Positions 41,999-50,353 of a DNA stretch of 56,582 nt are shown one piece after another. Position numbers and translations under genes: made by a program. This stretch comes from UMGS1470 sp051889215. Its GTDB lineage: Bacteria > Bacillota > Clostridia > Christensenellales > UBA1242. Numbering within the stretch: position 1 is the first letter of the stretch; each line of letters starts with the position of its first letter. The stretch spans positions 1 to 56,582 of the forward strand of contig JBJFDC010000026.1 of the NCBI GenBank assembly GCA_051889215.1, read 5' to 3'. The notes under the pieces were generated by a model. It did not search any database and was not told the origin of the DNA. It saw only the letters and a program-made list of their open reading frames with translations.

Positions 41999-43570
41999 TT
42001 ATTCTCCTTTTATATTTGAAATTGAAATCTCATATTTTGCATAAAGAGTCATTTTCTTTGATGTGTCGCCGCCATTAATTTGCAAATCAAACTTATTTTG
42101 TTTGTCTGAAATTGAAGCATAATTGATTGAAATATCCCTTTTGGCACTGCTTGCAGAGAGGTTAAAAGCCATGTTTTGGTCAAACATCACATCAATGACT
42201 GAATCTTCAGTATTGAGATAGTTGTTTGTTCCAACAATGTCCTTGATTGAGCCAGATATTTTTCCTTTTGTTGTTTTGATCCTTATTTCACCCGAGCAAT
42301 CTTTGAGTGTGACAGGTGCTCTGGTTGAAGATAAATCAATTGAGCTTGTGCAGTTTTCAAGATATACGCTCCCTTTTTGGGTTTGAATGATAACTGCTGA
42401 ACTTGCATTTTTTATTGAAATGTTGTTGTTTGTTGAAATAATTTTTACTTTTCCATCGATTTTTTCAATATTGACATCGCATGTGTCGCCTTTTGGCAGA
42501 TAAAATTGACCACTGATATAATTGATTGAAAAGTTTGTTGCGCTGGCATCTTCATGTCCGAGAAGTGAACCATTGATGTTGTTTGCAAAACATCTTCCGC
42601 GGTTTCCGCTCCAGTTGAGTGCATTGTTGAGTGACCCAAGGTCTATGTCGTGAAGTTTTATGTCTGCTTTTTCTGAATATATGTTGAGTTCTTTGACGAT
42701 GATATCTGCAGAAGAGAAATTGACCTCGCCACTGCCAGAAGATAAATTCATTGTCATGTTGGTTTGATTGATTGTGTTGGTGTTTGAAATTTTGCCTTTT
42801 TGTGATTTGAGATTGAGCATTTCGCCACAAGGATAAAAGTTTTCGTTGAGAGTGATGTCGCCCTTGTTTGTTTCAATGTTGACATTTGCCATTGAAGATG
42901 AGCGAACTTCCGAGCCGGGCTCGTTCCAGCCGCCAAGGTTGACGTCTCCGCTGTCAGAAAAAATTGTGAGTGTTGCTGTTGTGGACCCGAGGATATTTGT
43001 TCCTGTTTTCACGCTGTTTGAAAGGTGATAAAATGCCTCAGGGATATCAACAATAATATTTCCGCTGCGATTGAAATTCAAACCGCTTGGTGTGTTGAAA
43101 TTGAGGGTTAAAACTTTTTGGTCTTTGTCATAAAAAATATTGAAATCAACTCCGTTTGGATATTTTGATTGTTTGTAGATTCCAGAATAATATGAAGAAA
43201 TGACAAAGGCGAATTTGTCGACCGAATTTGTTAATTCCGTGCCTTCAAGCTTTTGGTCTTGCTTCATTTGTCTGACGACGACATCATGTGCTCCCGCATT
43301 AATGACAAGACTTTGAACGTCGTTTGCATCAAGCATTCGCCTGTCTGCTCCCAAATGCTCCGAATAGTAGGTTTCGCTATATATATGTGAGTCAGAATTA
43401 TTGAGATAGGCATAGACTGTGTCGTTTTGAGAAACTTTGGAATAAACAAATCCCGCGATGGCTTTTCCAGGGGCGAGCACAAGCACTGCGATGCAAATGG
43501 CGAAAACGCCCAAAGCGATTCCGAGCAAAATTAATATATACGTCAGCAAGCTTTTCCCTTTTTTCTTCAT
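41999..43570 (-). CDS. Membrane-anchored DUF4097-like beta-helix protein
   Basis: A 523-residue protein with an N-terminal membrane anchor (about residues 8-35) and a long external domain made of short repeated strands with N/D/S/G turns (for example NVNIETNKGDITLN, VIIQTQKGSVYLEN). This is the pattern of DUF4097/DUF4098 putative adhesins that fold as a beta-helix. AGGAGG precedes ATG 43570, and the alaS stop codon (TAG) is part of that ribosome site. Function unknown; surface or envelope-stress association is usual for the family. Confidence 0.75.
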   Translation of the reverse strand: MKKKGKSLLTYILILLGIALGVFAICIAVLVLAPGKAIAGFVYSKVSQNDTVYAYLNNSDSHIYSETYYSEHLGADRRMLDANDVQSLVINAGAHDVVVRQMKQDQKLEGTELTNSVDKFAFVISSYYSGIYKQSKYPNGVDFNIFYDKDQKVLTLNFNTPSGLNFNRSGNIIVDIPEAFYHLSNSVKTGTNILGSTTATLTIFSDSGDVNLGGWNEPGSEVRSSSMANVNIETNKGDITLNENFYPCGEMLNLKSQKGKISNTNTINQTNMTMNLSSGSGEVNFSSADIIVKELNIYSEKADIKLHDIDLGSLNNALNWSGNRGRCFANNINGSLLGHEDASATNFSINYISGQFYLPKGDTCDVNIEKIDGKVKIISTNNNISIKNASSAVIIQTQKGSVYLENCTSSIDLSSTRAPVTLKDCSGEIRIKTTKGKISGSIKDIVGTNNYLNTEDSVIDVMFDQNMAFNLSASSAKRDISINYASISDKQNKFDLQINGGDTSKKMTLYAKYEISISNIKGE

Positions 43571-43578
43571 AAAACCTC

Positions 43579-45354
43579 CTAACCGATGACGGCTTTTATG
43601 CGTCTTACTCCGCTTGAACTGCTTTCTTCTTTTATGATTTTGAACGATTTGAGTTCGCGAGTGTTGTTTGCGTGTGGTCCGCCACAAATTTCTTTACTTA
43701 CATTCCCGATTGTATAGACTTTGACTTTTTCGCCATATTTGTTTGCAAAAATTCCTTTTGCACCACATGCTCTTGCTTGGTCAAGCGACATTTCTTCACA
43801 AACAACATCAATTTCTTTTTTTATTGCGTCGTTAACAAAGTCTTCAAGCATTTTGAGTTCTTCTGGAAGCATTTTGCGAGGGAAATTAAAGTCAAAACGA
43901 AGTCTTTCTGGGGTTATGTTGGAACCCTTTTGGATTATGTTTGGGTCAAAAAGTGTTTGAAGTCCTGCAAGAAGCAGGTGAGTTGCGGTGTGAAGGCGAG
44001 CAGTGTTGTCTGATGTGTCACTGAGTCCTCCCTTAAAAGCGCCAGCCGCCGCTGTTCTTGATTTTTCTTGATGTTCAACAAACGCCTTGTGATAACCTTC
44101 TTCATCAACATTATAACCGATTTCTTTTGCCATTTCAACAGTTAGTTCCAAAGGAAAACCAAATGTGTCATAAAGGCGGAATGCGGTTTTTCCGTTAATT
44201 GTTTTGTCTTTGCTATAAAATGCCACTTTTTCAAATTCTTTTTGACCAAGTTGAATGGTCTTTGAAAATTTCTCAATTTCCTCGTCAAGTTCTTTGAGAA
44301 TGACATCTTGTTTTTCTTTGATTTCTGGATAGTATTCTTGATATTCTTGTATATAAATTTTTGCCACTTCAAGAATTTGTTGCTTTTCAATGCCGATTTT
44401 TCTTGCGTGATTAACACTTCTGCGAATGAGACGGCGAAGAACATAACCTTGTCCAACTGGGGCAGGAGTGATGCCGCTTGAAAGAATGAACACAGAAGCG
44501 CGGATATGGTCGCAAATGACGCGATAAGATTTTTTTACATTTTCTTCAACATATGGAGCGCTTGCAAATTGTGAAAGAAAATCAATAACATCTTTGAAAA
44601 TGCCAGTGTCATAAACTGATTCAACACCATTCAGGACACACACCGTTCGTTCAATGCCCATTCCTGTGTCAATGTTTGGTCGAGCAAGTTTTTCAACAGG
44701 TTGTCCAACATCTTTGACATAGTATTGCATGAAAACATCGTTCCAAATTTCAAGATATTTTCCGCAATCGCAAGCGGGTGAGCAGGAGTCACAGCATTTT
44801 GGTTTTCCGGTGTCAAAAAACATTTCGGTGTCTGGTCCGCATGGCCCTGTGCCGCCACCAAGAGCCCACCAGTTATTTTCTTTTGGAAGATAGAAAATTT
44901 GGCTGTCGTCAAGTCCTGCCTCAACCCATGCGTCATGTGCTTCGACATCACGAGGAGCATTTTCGTCTCCAGCAAAAACAGAGACTGCGAGTTTGTTTTT
45001 GGGGATTCCGAGTTTTTCGGTAAGAAATGCAAAACTATTTTTTATCATTTCGTGTTTGTCGCATTCGCCGAGTGTCCAGTTGCCAAGCATTTCAAAAAAA
45101 GTGCAGTGAGACGAATCGCCGACCTCTTCAATGTCGTTTGTTCTGATGCACGCTTGATAGTCGCAAAGTTTGTCACCCATTGGGTGTTTTTCGCCCAATA
45201 GATATGGGACAAGTGGGTGCATTCCAGCGGTTGTAAAAAGAACTGTTGCGTCGTTCTCTGGAACCACTGACGCACTTGGAATTGTTTTATATCCTTTGCT
45301 TGTCCAAAATTCAAGCCATAATTTTTTTAATTCATGTGTTGTTAGTTTTTTCAT
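43579..45354 (-). CDS. alaS: Alanyl-tRNA synthetase lacking the C-Ala domain
   Basis: A 591-residue AlaRS; bacterial AlaRS is usually ~870. The class II core is complete (FFEMLGNWTLGE, GGGTGPCGPDTEMFFDTG, GMGIERTV), followed by the editing domain with HTATHLLLAGLQTL (HxxxH) and CGGPHANNT (zinc Cys/His). The protein ends with VRRIKAVIG, where the coiled coil and C-Ala domain normally follow. The stop overlaps the ribosome site of the next gene, so this end is real. A CCDSCSPACDCG zinc-like insertion lies near residue 180. ATG 45354 has AGAGG upstream; a frame extension to 45492 lacks one. Confidence 0.93.
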   Translation of the reverse strand: MKKLTTHELKKLWLEFWTSKGYKTIPSASVVPENDATVLFTTAGMHPLVPYLLGEKHPMGDKLCDYQACIRTNDIEEVGDSSHCTFFEMLGNWTLGECDKHEMIKNSFAFLTEKLGIPKNKLAVSVFAGDENAPRDVEAHDAWVEAGLDDSQIFYLPKENNWWALGGGTGPCGPDTEMFFDTGKPKCCDSCSPACDCGKYLEIWNDVFMQYYVKDVGQPVEKLARPNIDTGMGIERTVCVLNGVESVYDTGIFKDVIDFLSQFASAPYVEENVKKSYRVICDHIRASVFILSSGITPAPVGQGYVLRRLIRRSVNHARKIGIEKQQILEVAKIYIQEYQEYYPEIKEKQDVILKELDEEIEKFSKTIQLGQKEFEKVAFYSKDKTINGKTAFRLYDTFGFPLELTVEMAKEIGYNVDEEGYHKAFVEHQEKSRTAAAGAFKGGLSDTSDNTARLHTATHLLLAGLQTLFDPNIIQKGSNITPERLRFDFNFPRKMLPEELKMLEDFVNDAIKKEIDVVCEEMSLDQARACGAKGIFANKYGEKVKVYTIGNVSKEICGGPHANNTRELKSFKIIKEESSSSGVRRIKAVIG

Positions 45355-45426
45355 ATTTATCCTCTTTATATAATAAATGAGTATAACAACATAAATCAAA
45401 TTTTGCAATAGAATTGTTTGCAATAA

Positions 45427-45479
45427 AAAATAATTGCGAGCAAAACCGCAATATTGATGTGGTCTTTCGCAATTATTTT
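45427..45479 (-). terminator. Terminator between the ferritin-like gene and alaS
   Basis: 13-bp arms AAAATAATTGCGA / TCGCAATTATTTT with a 27-nt loop containing an inner ACC/GGT pair. On the minus strand the right arm runs into TTTTTTATTG. Confidence 0.7.
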
Positions 45480-45482
45480 GTT

Positions 45483-45989
45483 CTACAAACACTCGTTGAG
45501 TTCTGACAAAGCTTTTTCGAACAGTTCTTTATGGAGTTGTTCGTCCTCCGCAATTCGAAGCAACAAATTTGCAAGACTTTGATTTTTAACTTTGGTGGCA
45601 GCCATCGAATATTCCGCCACAGCCCCAGTTTCCGAACGAATATTATTTTTTAGAATTTTGCAAATGTTTTTTTCTCGGTCAACAAAAATTCCGCTCCAAA
45701 ATTGTCCGCGAGAATTGGCATAAACTGGGTCGCCCCCAAATTCAACAATGGCCTCACCCAAAAGTTCCAAGTGTCGCATCTCTGTCACCGAAACACCTTC
45801 CAAAAGTCGTGTCACATCGGGGTTGTGCTCTCCGATGACGCGTGCTTGATAGGTGTAGGCGGTGATTGCTGTGAGTTCTGAAATTCTCGAGGCATAAAGA
45901 TTTCGAAGGATAGCAATAGTTTCGGGACTGAACGACGCTCCAACAATTTCTGGATATGGTTTATCAACTTGATAAATTGAGTTTTCCAT
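45483..45989 (-). CDS. Ferritin-like diiron protein
   Basis: A 168-residue four-helix protein of the ferritin-like/rubrerythrin superfamily without a rubredoxin domain. Ligand patterns are visible: ISELTAITAYTYQ (Glu), TEMRHLELL (ExxH), SETGAVAEYSMA (Glu) and EDEQLHKEL (ExxH). It might store iron or remove peroxide or oxygen. Start ATG 45989 has GGAGGTG; longer frames lack it. It is divergent from asnS (gap 45990-46106). Confidence 0.8.
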   Translation of the reverse strand: MENSIYQVDKPYPEIVGASFSPETIAILRNLYASRISELTAITAYTYQARVIGEHNPDVTRLLEGVSVTEMRHLELLGEAIVEFGGDPVYANSRGQFWSGIFVDREKNICKILKNNIRSETGAVAEYSMAATKVKNQSLANLLLRIAEDEQLHKELFEKALSELNECL

Positions 45990-46053
45990 GGCACCTCCAA
46001 TATGCTTTATATATGAAAAGCGCAAAAAAAAGGTGAGAACATTGGGCGTTTGT

Positions 46054-46082
46054 TTGACAAGTCTTGTTTTTGAAATTAAAAT
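46054..46082 (+). promoter_or_regulatory. Promoter of asnS
   Basis: -35 TTGACA (46054-46059), 17-nt spacer, -10 TAAAAT (46077-46082), then GCGAGGA and ATG 46107. The ~18-nt leader excludes a T-box. Confidence 0.65.
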
Positions 46083-46106
46083 ACCTTTTAAATAAAGCGA
46101 GGACTT

Positions 46107-47489
46107 ATGAAGACAGACATAAAACAAATTTATAAAGAACTTCCAAAACTTTCGGGAACGGTGGTTAAGGTTGGTGGCTGGGTTAGGAGCGCGAGAGATA
46201 TGGGCTCGTTTGCTTTTGTTGACCTCAATGATGGCACGAGTTTCAAAGGCGCGCAAATCATTGTTTCAAAAGATGTCAAGGGATTTAATGACATTGCAAA
46301 ACTCAACGCAGGTTCATCAATCATGGTTGAGGGTGAAGTGAAAGCAACCCCAGAGAACAAACAACCTTTTGATATCGTCGCAAAAAATGTTGAAATAATT
46401 TCGGCGACTGGTGCGGACTATCCTCTTCAAAAAAAGGGGCATTCTCTTGAGTTTTTGCGAGAACAGGCATATCTTCGCCCAAGGACAAACTTGTTTAATG
46501 CAGTATTTCGTGTTCGCAGTGAAATTGCATTTGCGCTGCACACATTTTTCAAGAATGAAGGGTTTGTTTATGTCAACACGCCAATCATAACCGGTGCAGA
46601 TTGCGAAGGCGGGAGTGATGTTTTTAGGGTCACAACACACAACTTTTATGACAAAAAAGAAATGGAAAAGGCAACGCCAGAAAATGATTTCTTTGGGAAA
46701 AATGTTTTCTTGACGCCAACCGGTCAACTCGAAGGTGAGGCAATGGCATTGGCTTTTTCAAAGGTTTATACTTTTGGACCAACATTCCGTTCGGAAAACT
46801 CAAACACTGCTCGACATGCGAGTGAGTTTTGGATGATTGAACCCGAAATGGCATTCTTTGACCTTGAAGACAACATGGAACTCATTGAAAAAATGGTCAA
46901 ATATTTGATATCTTATGTGTTTGAGCATTGCCCAGATGAAATGGCATTCTTCAATCAATTTGTTGACAAAACATTAATTGAAAGACTCAAACATGTTCAA
47001 AATAGTGAGTTTGGAAGAGTGACATATTCCGAAGCGGTTGAAATTCTCAAAAAACATAACGACAAATTTGAGTATAAAGTTGATTGGGGAACAGACCTTC
47101 AAAGTGAACACGAGAGATATCTCACAGAAGTTGTTTATAAGAAGCCAATCTTCATCACAGATTTTCCAAAGGATTTCAAGGCGTTTTATATGCGTCTTAA
47201 TGACGACAAAAAGACAGTTGCTGCTTGTGACCTTCTTGTCCCTGGTGTTGGTGAAATTGTTGGCGGAAGTCAACGCGAAGAAAGACTTGATGTTCTTCTT
47301 GACATGATGGCAGAAAAAGGTCTCAAAGAAAAAGATTATTGGTGGTATCTCAACCTCAGACGTTTTGGTGGCGTCGTTCATAGCGGATTTGGACTTGGAT
47401 TTGAAAGAGTTATCATGTATCTGACAGGAGTTGCCAATATCAGAGATGTTGAACTCTTCCCTCGCACTCCAAAAAATTGCGAATACTAA
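46107..47489 (+). CDS. asnS: Asparaginyl-tRNA synthetase
   Basis: A 460-residue class IIb synthetase. The N-terminal OB-fold has GGWVRSARDMG SFAF; motif 2 is FGPTFRSENSNTARHASEFWMIEPE and motif 3 GLGFERVIMYLTG. The acceptor loop and PRTPKNCEY end are typical of AsnRS rather than AspRS. It charges tRNA-Asn directly. GAGGA precedes ATG 46107. Single gene, with its own promoter and terminator. Confidence 0.96.
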   Translation: MKTDIKQIYKELPKLSGTVVKVGGWVRSARDMGSFAFVDLNDGTSFKGAQIIVSKDVKGFNDIAKLNAGSSIMVEGEVKATPENKQPFDIVAKNVEIISATGADYPLQKKGHSLEFLREQAYLRPRTNLFNAVFRVRSEIAFALHTFFKNEGFVYVNTPIITGADCEGGSDVFRVTTHNFYDKKEMEKATPENDFFGKNVFLTPTGQLEGEAMALAFSKVYTFGPTFRSENSNTARHASEFWMIEPEMAFFDLEDNMELIEKMVKYLISYVFEHCPDEMAFFNQFVDKTLIERLKHVQNSEFGRVTYSEAVEILKKHNDKFEYKVDWGTDLQSEHERYLTEVVYKKPIFITDFPKDFKAFYMRLNDDKKTVAACDLLVPGVGEIVGGSQREERLDVLLDMMAEKGLKEKDYWWYLNLRRFGGVVHSGFGLGFERVIMYLTGVANIRDVELFPRTPKNCEY

Positions 47490-47500
47490 TAAACAACGAC

Positions 47501-47533
47501 AAAAAAGTTTTGCATATTTGCAAAACTTTTTTT
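47501..47533 (+). terminator. Terminator of asnS
   Basis: AAAAAAGTTTTGCA / TGCAAAACTTTTTTT with a 4-nt loop. Confidence 0.85.
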
Positions 47534-47544
47534 ATGACAAATTA

Positions 47545-47625
47545 CTAATCTTGCGAAAATAAAAAATAAATTAAAATATTTAAAAAATAATTAAAAAAAT
47601 TAATTAATTTCATTAAAACAAACAA
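47545..47625. other. A/T tract between terminators
   Basis: About 80 bp of nearly pure A/T with AAAATATTTAAAAAATAATT-like sequence, similar to the tract at 25380-25500. No gene is seen. Confidence 0.45.
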
Positions 47626-47626
47626 A

Positions 47627-47652
47627 AACAAACGGGCTAAAACCCGTTTGTT
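47627..47652 (-). terminator. Terminator of the cytidine deaminase gene
   Basis: AACAAACGGG / CCCGTTTGTT stem; on the minus strand it is followed by TTTTTGTTTG. It lies 21 nt after the deaminase stop. Confidence 0.75.
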
Positions 47653-47673
47653 AAAAGGAAAAGAATATAATAA

Positions 47674-48123
47674 TTAATTTTTGTTTTTATTTTTGTTTTC
47701 TCTTTCAATTTTTTCATATCCCCACCAACCTGGCAGAATGGATTTCATTGTGACACATTCAAATGGGGAAATGCTTGTGACAATTTCTGAATCTAAGTTG
47801 CCTGGATTTAGTTGCGAAATAAATTCACGGCAAGCACCACACGGAAGTCGTGGATTGAGCGTGCGGTCTATGCACAAAACATATTTTATTTTTGTTTCCC
47901 CGCAAGTTATCATTGTTGAAAGTGCATTTCTTTCGGCGCAAAATCCGAGTCCGCAGTCACTTTTTATATTGACGCCGAAATATACATTGTTTTTCATTGT
48001 TATAACTGCTGCCGCGGTTGTTGCGATTTGCATAAAGGGAGAAACTTGCTGCAATTCGACATAGTCCTTGAGTTCGTTATATGTTTTTTCAATGCTTTCA
48101 AATTTTTTTGTTAATTTTTTCAT
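47674..48123 (-). CDS. cdd: Cytidine deaminase
   Basis: A 149-residue zinc deaminase converting cytidine to uridine. FCAERNAL (zinc Cys and catalytic Glu, near residue 69) and LPCGACREF (two zinc Cys, near 103) are complete. Start ATG 48123 has AAAGGAG 7 nt upstream. The protein ends in an unusual Asn/Lys repeat tail (NKNKNKN) coded by simple AAT/AAA sequence. Confidence 0.9.
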   Translation of the reverse strand: MKKLTKKFESIEKTYNELKDYVELQQVSPFMQIATTAAAVITMKNNVYFGVNIKSDCGLGFCAERNALSTMITCGETKIKYVLCIDRTLNPRLPCGACREFISQLNPGNLDSEIVTSISPFECVTMKSILPGWWGYEKIERENKNKNKN

Positions 48124-48178
48124 GGTGCTCCTTTGGAAAAAGTTTAGCACAATAGCCAAGCAAATGCAATTTGTTTGT

Positions 48179-48207
48179 TTGCCTATTTTGTCCAAAACGA
48201 ATATAAT
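48179..48207 (+). promoter_or_regulatory. Promoter placing the start codon at +1 (48214 gene)
   Basis: -35 TTGCCT (48179-48184), 17-nt spacer, consensus -10 TATAAT (48202-48207), then 6 nt (ATTTTT) and ATG 48214. There is no ribosome site. Confidence 0.7.
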
Positions 48208-48213
48208 ATTTTT

Positions 48214-48696
48214 ATGGAAAAAATGCAAAGACAAACGAGGGCGATGTTAGTTTGCGCAATAATTTTGAGTGTTATGTTTCCGTTGGGAATTGTTGGGATT
48301 GTTTTGACTGCAATTAACAAAATGATTCCGCTTGTGATTATGTTTGCGGTTATGACTGGTTTTTGCTTTTATGCTGTGCCAATTATGTGGACTTCATATG
48401 GCACCAAATTGCAGCACAAAAAAGTTCTTTCTTGCATTGAAATTGATAGATATGAAAATGTTGACAAAATCAGCAGTGCAACGCAAATTTCAAAAAAAGA
48501 AGTTGCAAGCATAATTCGTTCACTCGTTGGCAAGAGTTGTTTGCACGGATATGCTTTTGATGGTGAAAATCTGCAAATCATTGAGGAGGGAAAGCTCAGG
48601 TCGCCTTCAAAATCTGGCAAGGTCAAATGCCCAAATTGTGGAGCATCATATCAAATTAATGATGAAAATTGCACCTGTCCATATTGTGGAAGTTAG
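48214..48696 (+). CDS. Membrane protein with winged-helix-like and zinc-ribbon segments
   Basis: A 160-residue protein. Two membrane segments (about residues 10-55), then a helical part that reads like a small winged-helix/PCI-type module (IDRYENVDKISSATQISKKEVASIIRSLVGK, then HGYAFDG), and a C-terminal zinc ribbon (CPNCGASY ... CTCPYCG). Not assigned to a named family. Its start is at the predicted transcription start. It precedes two other membrane-linked zinc-ribbon genes. Confidence 0.7.
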   Translation: MEKMQRQTRAMLVCAIILSVMFPLGIVGIVLTAINKMIPLVIMFAVMTGFCFYAVPIMWTSYGTKLQHKKVLSCIEIDRYENVDKISSATQISKKEVASIIRSLVGKSCLHGYAFDGENLQIIEEGKLRSPSKSGKVKCPNCGASYQINDENCTCPYCGS

Positions 48697-48717
48697 GTTT
48701 TTTATGCTGCAAATTTG

Positions 48718-48746
48718 TTGTTAATTGTTAACAAAAATGATATTAT
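48718..48746 (+). promoter_or_regulatory. Promoter of the SPFH gene
   Basis: -35 TTGTTA (48718-48723), 17-nt spacer, -10 TATTAT (48741-48746), then AGGAGG and ATG 48768. Confidence 0.5.
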
Positions 48747-48767
48747 AAAAATATATAGGAGGAAAAT

Positions 48768-49883
48768 ATGGGATTATTTAAAATCAAAAAACAATTATTG
48801 AAGGTCATTGAATGCAAAGATATGGACAAAGACACCATCGTGTATAAATATCAACTTAACGACCGTGAAGAAATTATGAATAGTTCAACACTCGTCGTTC
48901 GCCCATCGCAATGTGCTTTGTTTGTTCACAAGGGACAAATCGCCGACATTTTTTCAGAAGGCACATACAAACTCGCAAGTGAAAACATTCCAATCATAAC
49001 AAAAATGCTTTCGCTCCCAACGGGATTTGAAAGCCCAATCAAAGCTGACGTATATTTTGTCAATATGAAGCAAATCACTGGTCAAAAATGGGGAACACAA
49101 AACCCAATCCCAATGAGAGATAGTGAGTTTGGCAACATCAGACTTCGCGGCTTTGGTGTTTACACCTATAAGGTTGACGATGCAAAACTCTTTATGCGTG
49201 AAATGTTTGGAACAAATGAGGTCTATACAACCGCCGATATGGCAGAACAACTCAAACCAATGATTATCCAAGGCATAACCGATGCGATTGGCGAAAGCGG
49301 AATTTCAGCACTTGACCTTGCAGCAAATTACAAGGAATTTGGTGAAAAAATTGTTGAGTGCTCAAAAGAAGAATTCGGTGCTTTGGGACTCAAACTTTGC
49401 AAAGTTGTCCTTGAAAACATTTCATTCCCAGAAGAGGTTGAAAAGGCACTTGACGAAAGAACAAAACTTGGAGTTTTGGAACAAAAAATGGGAACATACA
49501 CCCAATATCAAGCTGCAAACGCAATGAGAGATGCGGCAAAAAATCCAAGCGGTGGAAACCTGGCTGGACTTGGCGTTGGACTTGGAGCAGGTGGAGCAAT
49601 CGGCAATATGTTTGCAAATTCTCTGAACACTGAAAACAAAACAAAAGCACCTTCTGCTCAATGCTCAAAATGTGGTGCAGCAATCAGAGCGAGCGCAAAA
49701 TTCTGTCCTGAATGCGGAGCGCGACAAGGTGAAGTTTGCCCAAAATGTGGCGCTGCAATATCAAAAAATGCAAAGTTCTGTCCTGAATGCGGTGAACGAC
49801 TAATAAAAAAATGTCCAAAATGTGGAACCGAACTCAAAAGTGGGGCAAAATTCTGTCCTGAATGCGGAGAAAAAATAAAATAA
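48768..49883 (+). CDS. SPFH-domain protein with three zinc ribbons (YdjI-like)
   Basis: A 371-residue protein. Residues ~35-260 form an SPFH/band-7-like domain of the virion-core-protein/YdjI type (VVRPSQCALFVHKGQIAD, then RLRGFGVYTYKV). A Gly/Ala-rich hinge (GVGLGAGGAIGN) leads to three tandem C-terminal zinc ribbons, each CxKCG...FCPECG. The Bacillus relative YdjI works with PspA/YdjH at the membrane in envelope stress. AGGAGG precedes ATG 48768. No PspA gene is in the window. Confidence 0.85.
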   Translation: MGLFKIKKQLLKVIECKDMDKDTIVYKYQLNDREEIMNSSTLVVRPSQCALFVHKGQIADIFSEGTYKLASENIPIITKMLSLPTGFESPIKADVYFVNMKQITGQKWGTQNPIPMRDSEFGNIRLRGFGVYTYKVDDAKLFMREMFGTNEVYTTADMAEQLKPMIIQGITDAIGESGISALDLAANYKEFGEKIVECSKEEFGALGLKLCKVVLENISFPEEVEKALDERTKLGVLEQKMGTYTQYQAANAMRDAAKNPSGGNLAGLGVGLGAGGAIGNMFANSLNTENKTKAPSAQCSKCGAAIRASAKFCPECGARQGEVCPKCGAAISKNAKFCPECGERLIKKCPKCGTELKSGAKFCPECGEKIK

Positions 49884-49943
49884 TGGCAAAGTTTGAAGCG
49901 GCACATCAAAAAAAATTGATTCAATTATAAACAGGAGGTTTTT

Positions 49944-50288
49944 ATGAATAAAATTGAAAGAGGGAAAAGAGGGCTGTCAGCGTTTGGCATTGTTCTTATT
50001 GTGCTTGCTGTGATATTTGGCGTGCTCGGAGTTCTGGGTGTTGTTTTTGGCTCACTCAAAATCAACGTTTGGCTCATTGTTGGGGGAGTTATTGGACTCA
50101 TTCTATCGGCCTTCGCAATCATTTATGGAGTGACATTTGCTTGGACTGCTTCCGCTCTTGTTGCAACAAAGGGAAACATTGCTGAAGACAATCTCGGAAT
50201 TGGAACTGTAAATCAAGAAAAATGTCAAAAATGTGGAATGCCACTCAATCCAGAGACTCACAAATGTCCAAACCACCCAGAAGATTAA
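49944..50288 (+). CDS. Two-span membrane protein with a C-terminal CxxC knuckle
   Basis: Not recognised. 114 residues: two membrane segments (about residues 12-36 and 42-72) joined by a short turn, then a short tail with CQKCGMPLNPETHKCPNH, a possible zinc site (C-x2-C...C-x2-H). AGGAGG lies 6 nt before ATG 49944. It follows the SPFH gene by 60 nt without a terminator and is likely cotranscribed. Confidence 0.7.
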   Translation: MNKIERGKRGLSAFGIVLIVLAVIFGVLGVLGVVFGSLKINVWLIVGGVIGLILSAFAIIYGVTFAWTASALVATKGNIAEDNLGIGTVNQEKCQKCGMPLNPETHKCPNHPED

Positions 50289-50353
50289 TAACAAAAAGCT
50301 TTGATTATTTTATAGTTGGCTATTGATATGTTAAGACATAGAAAGGAGAAGAT

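Noticed and set aside
45355..45492. N-terminal extension of AlaRS by 46 residues
   Set aside because: The extension crosses the terminator region and lacks a ribosome site; ATG 45354 has AGAGG and matches the family start.
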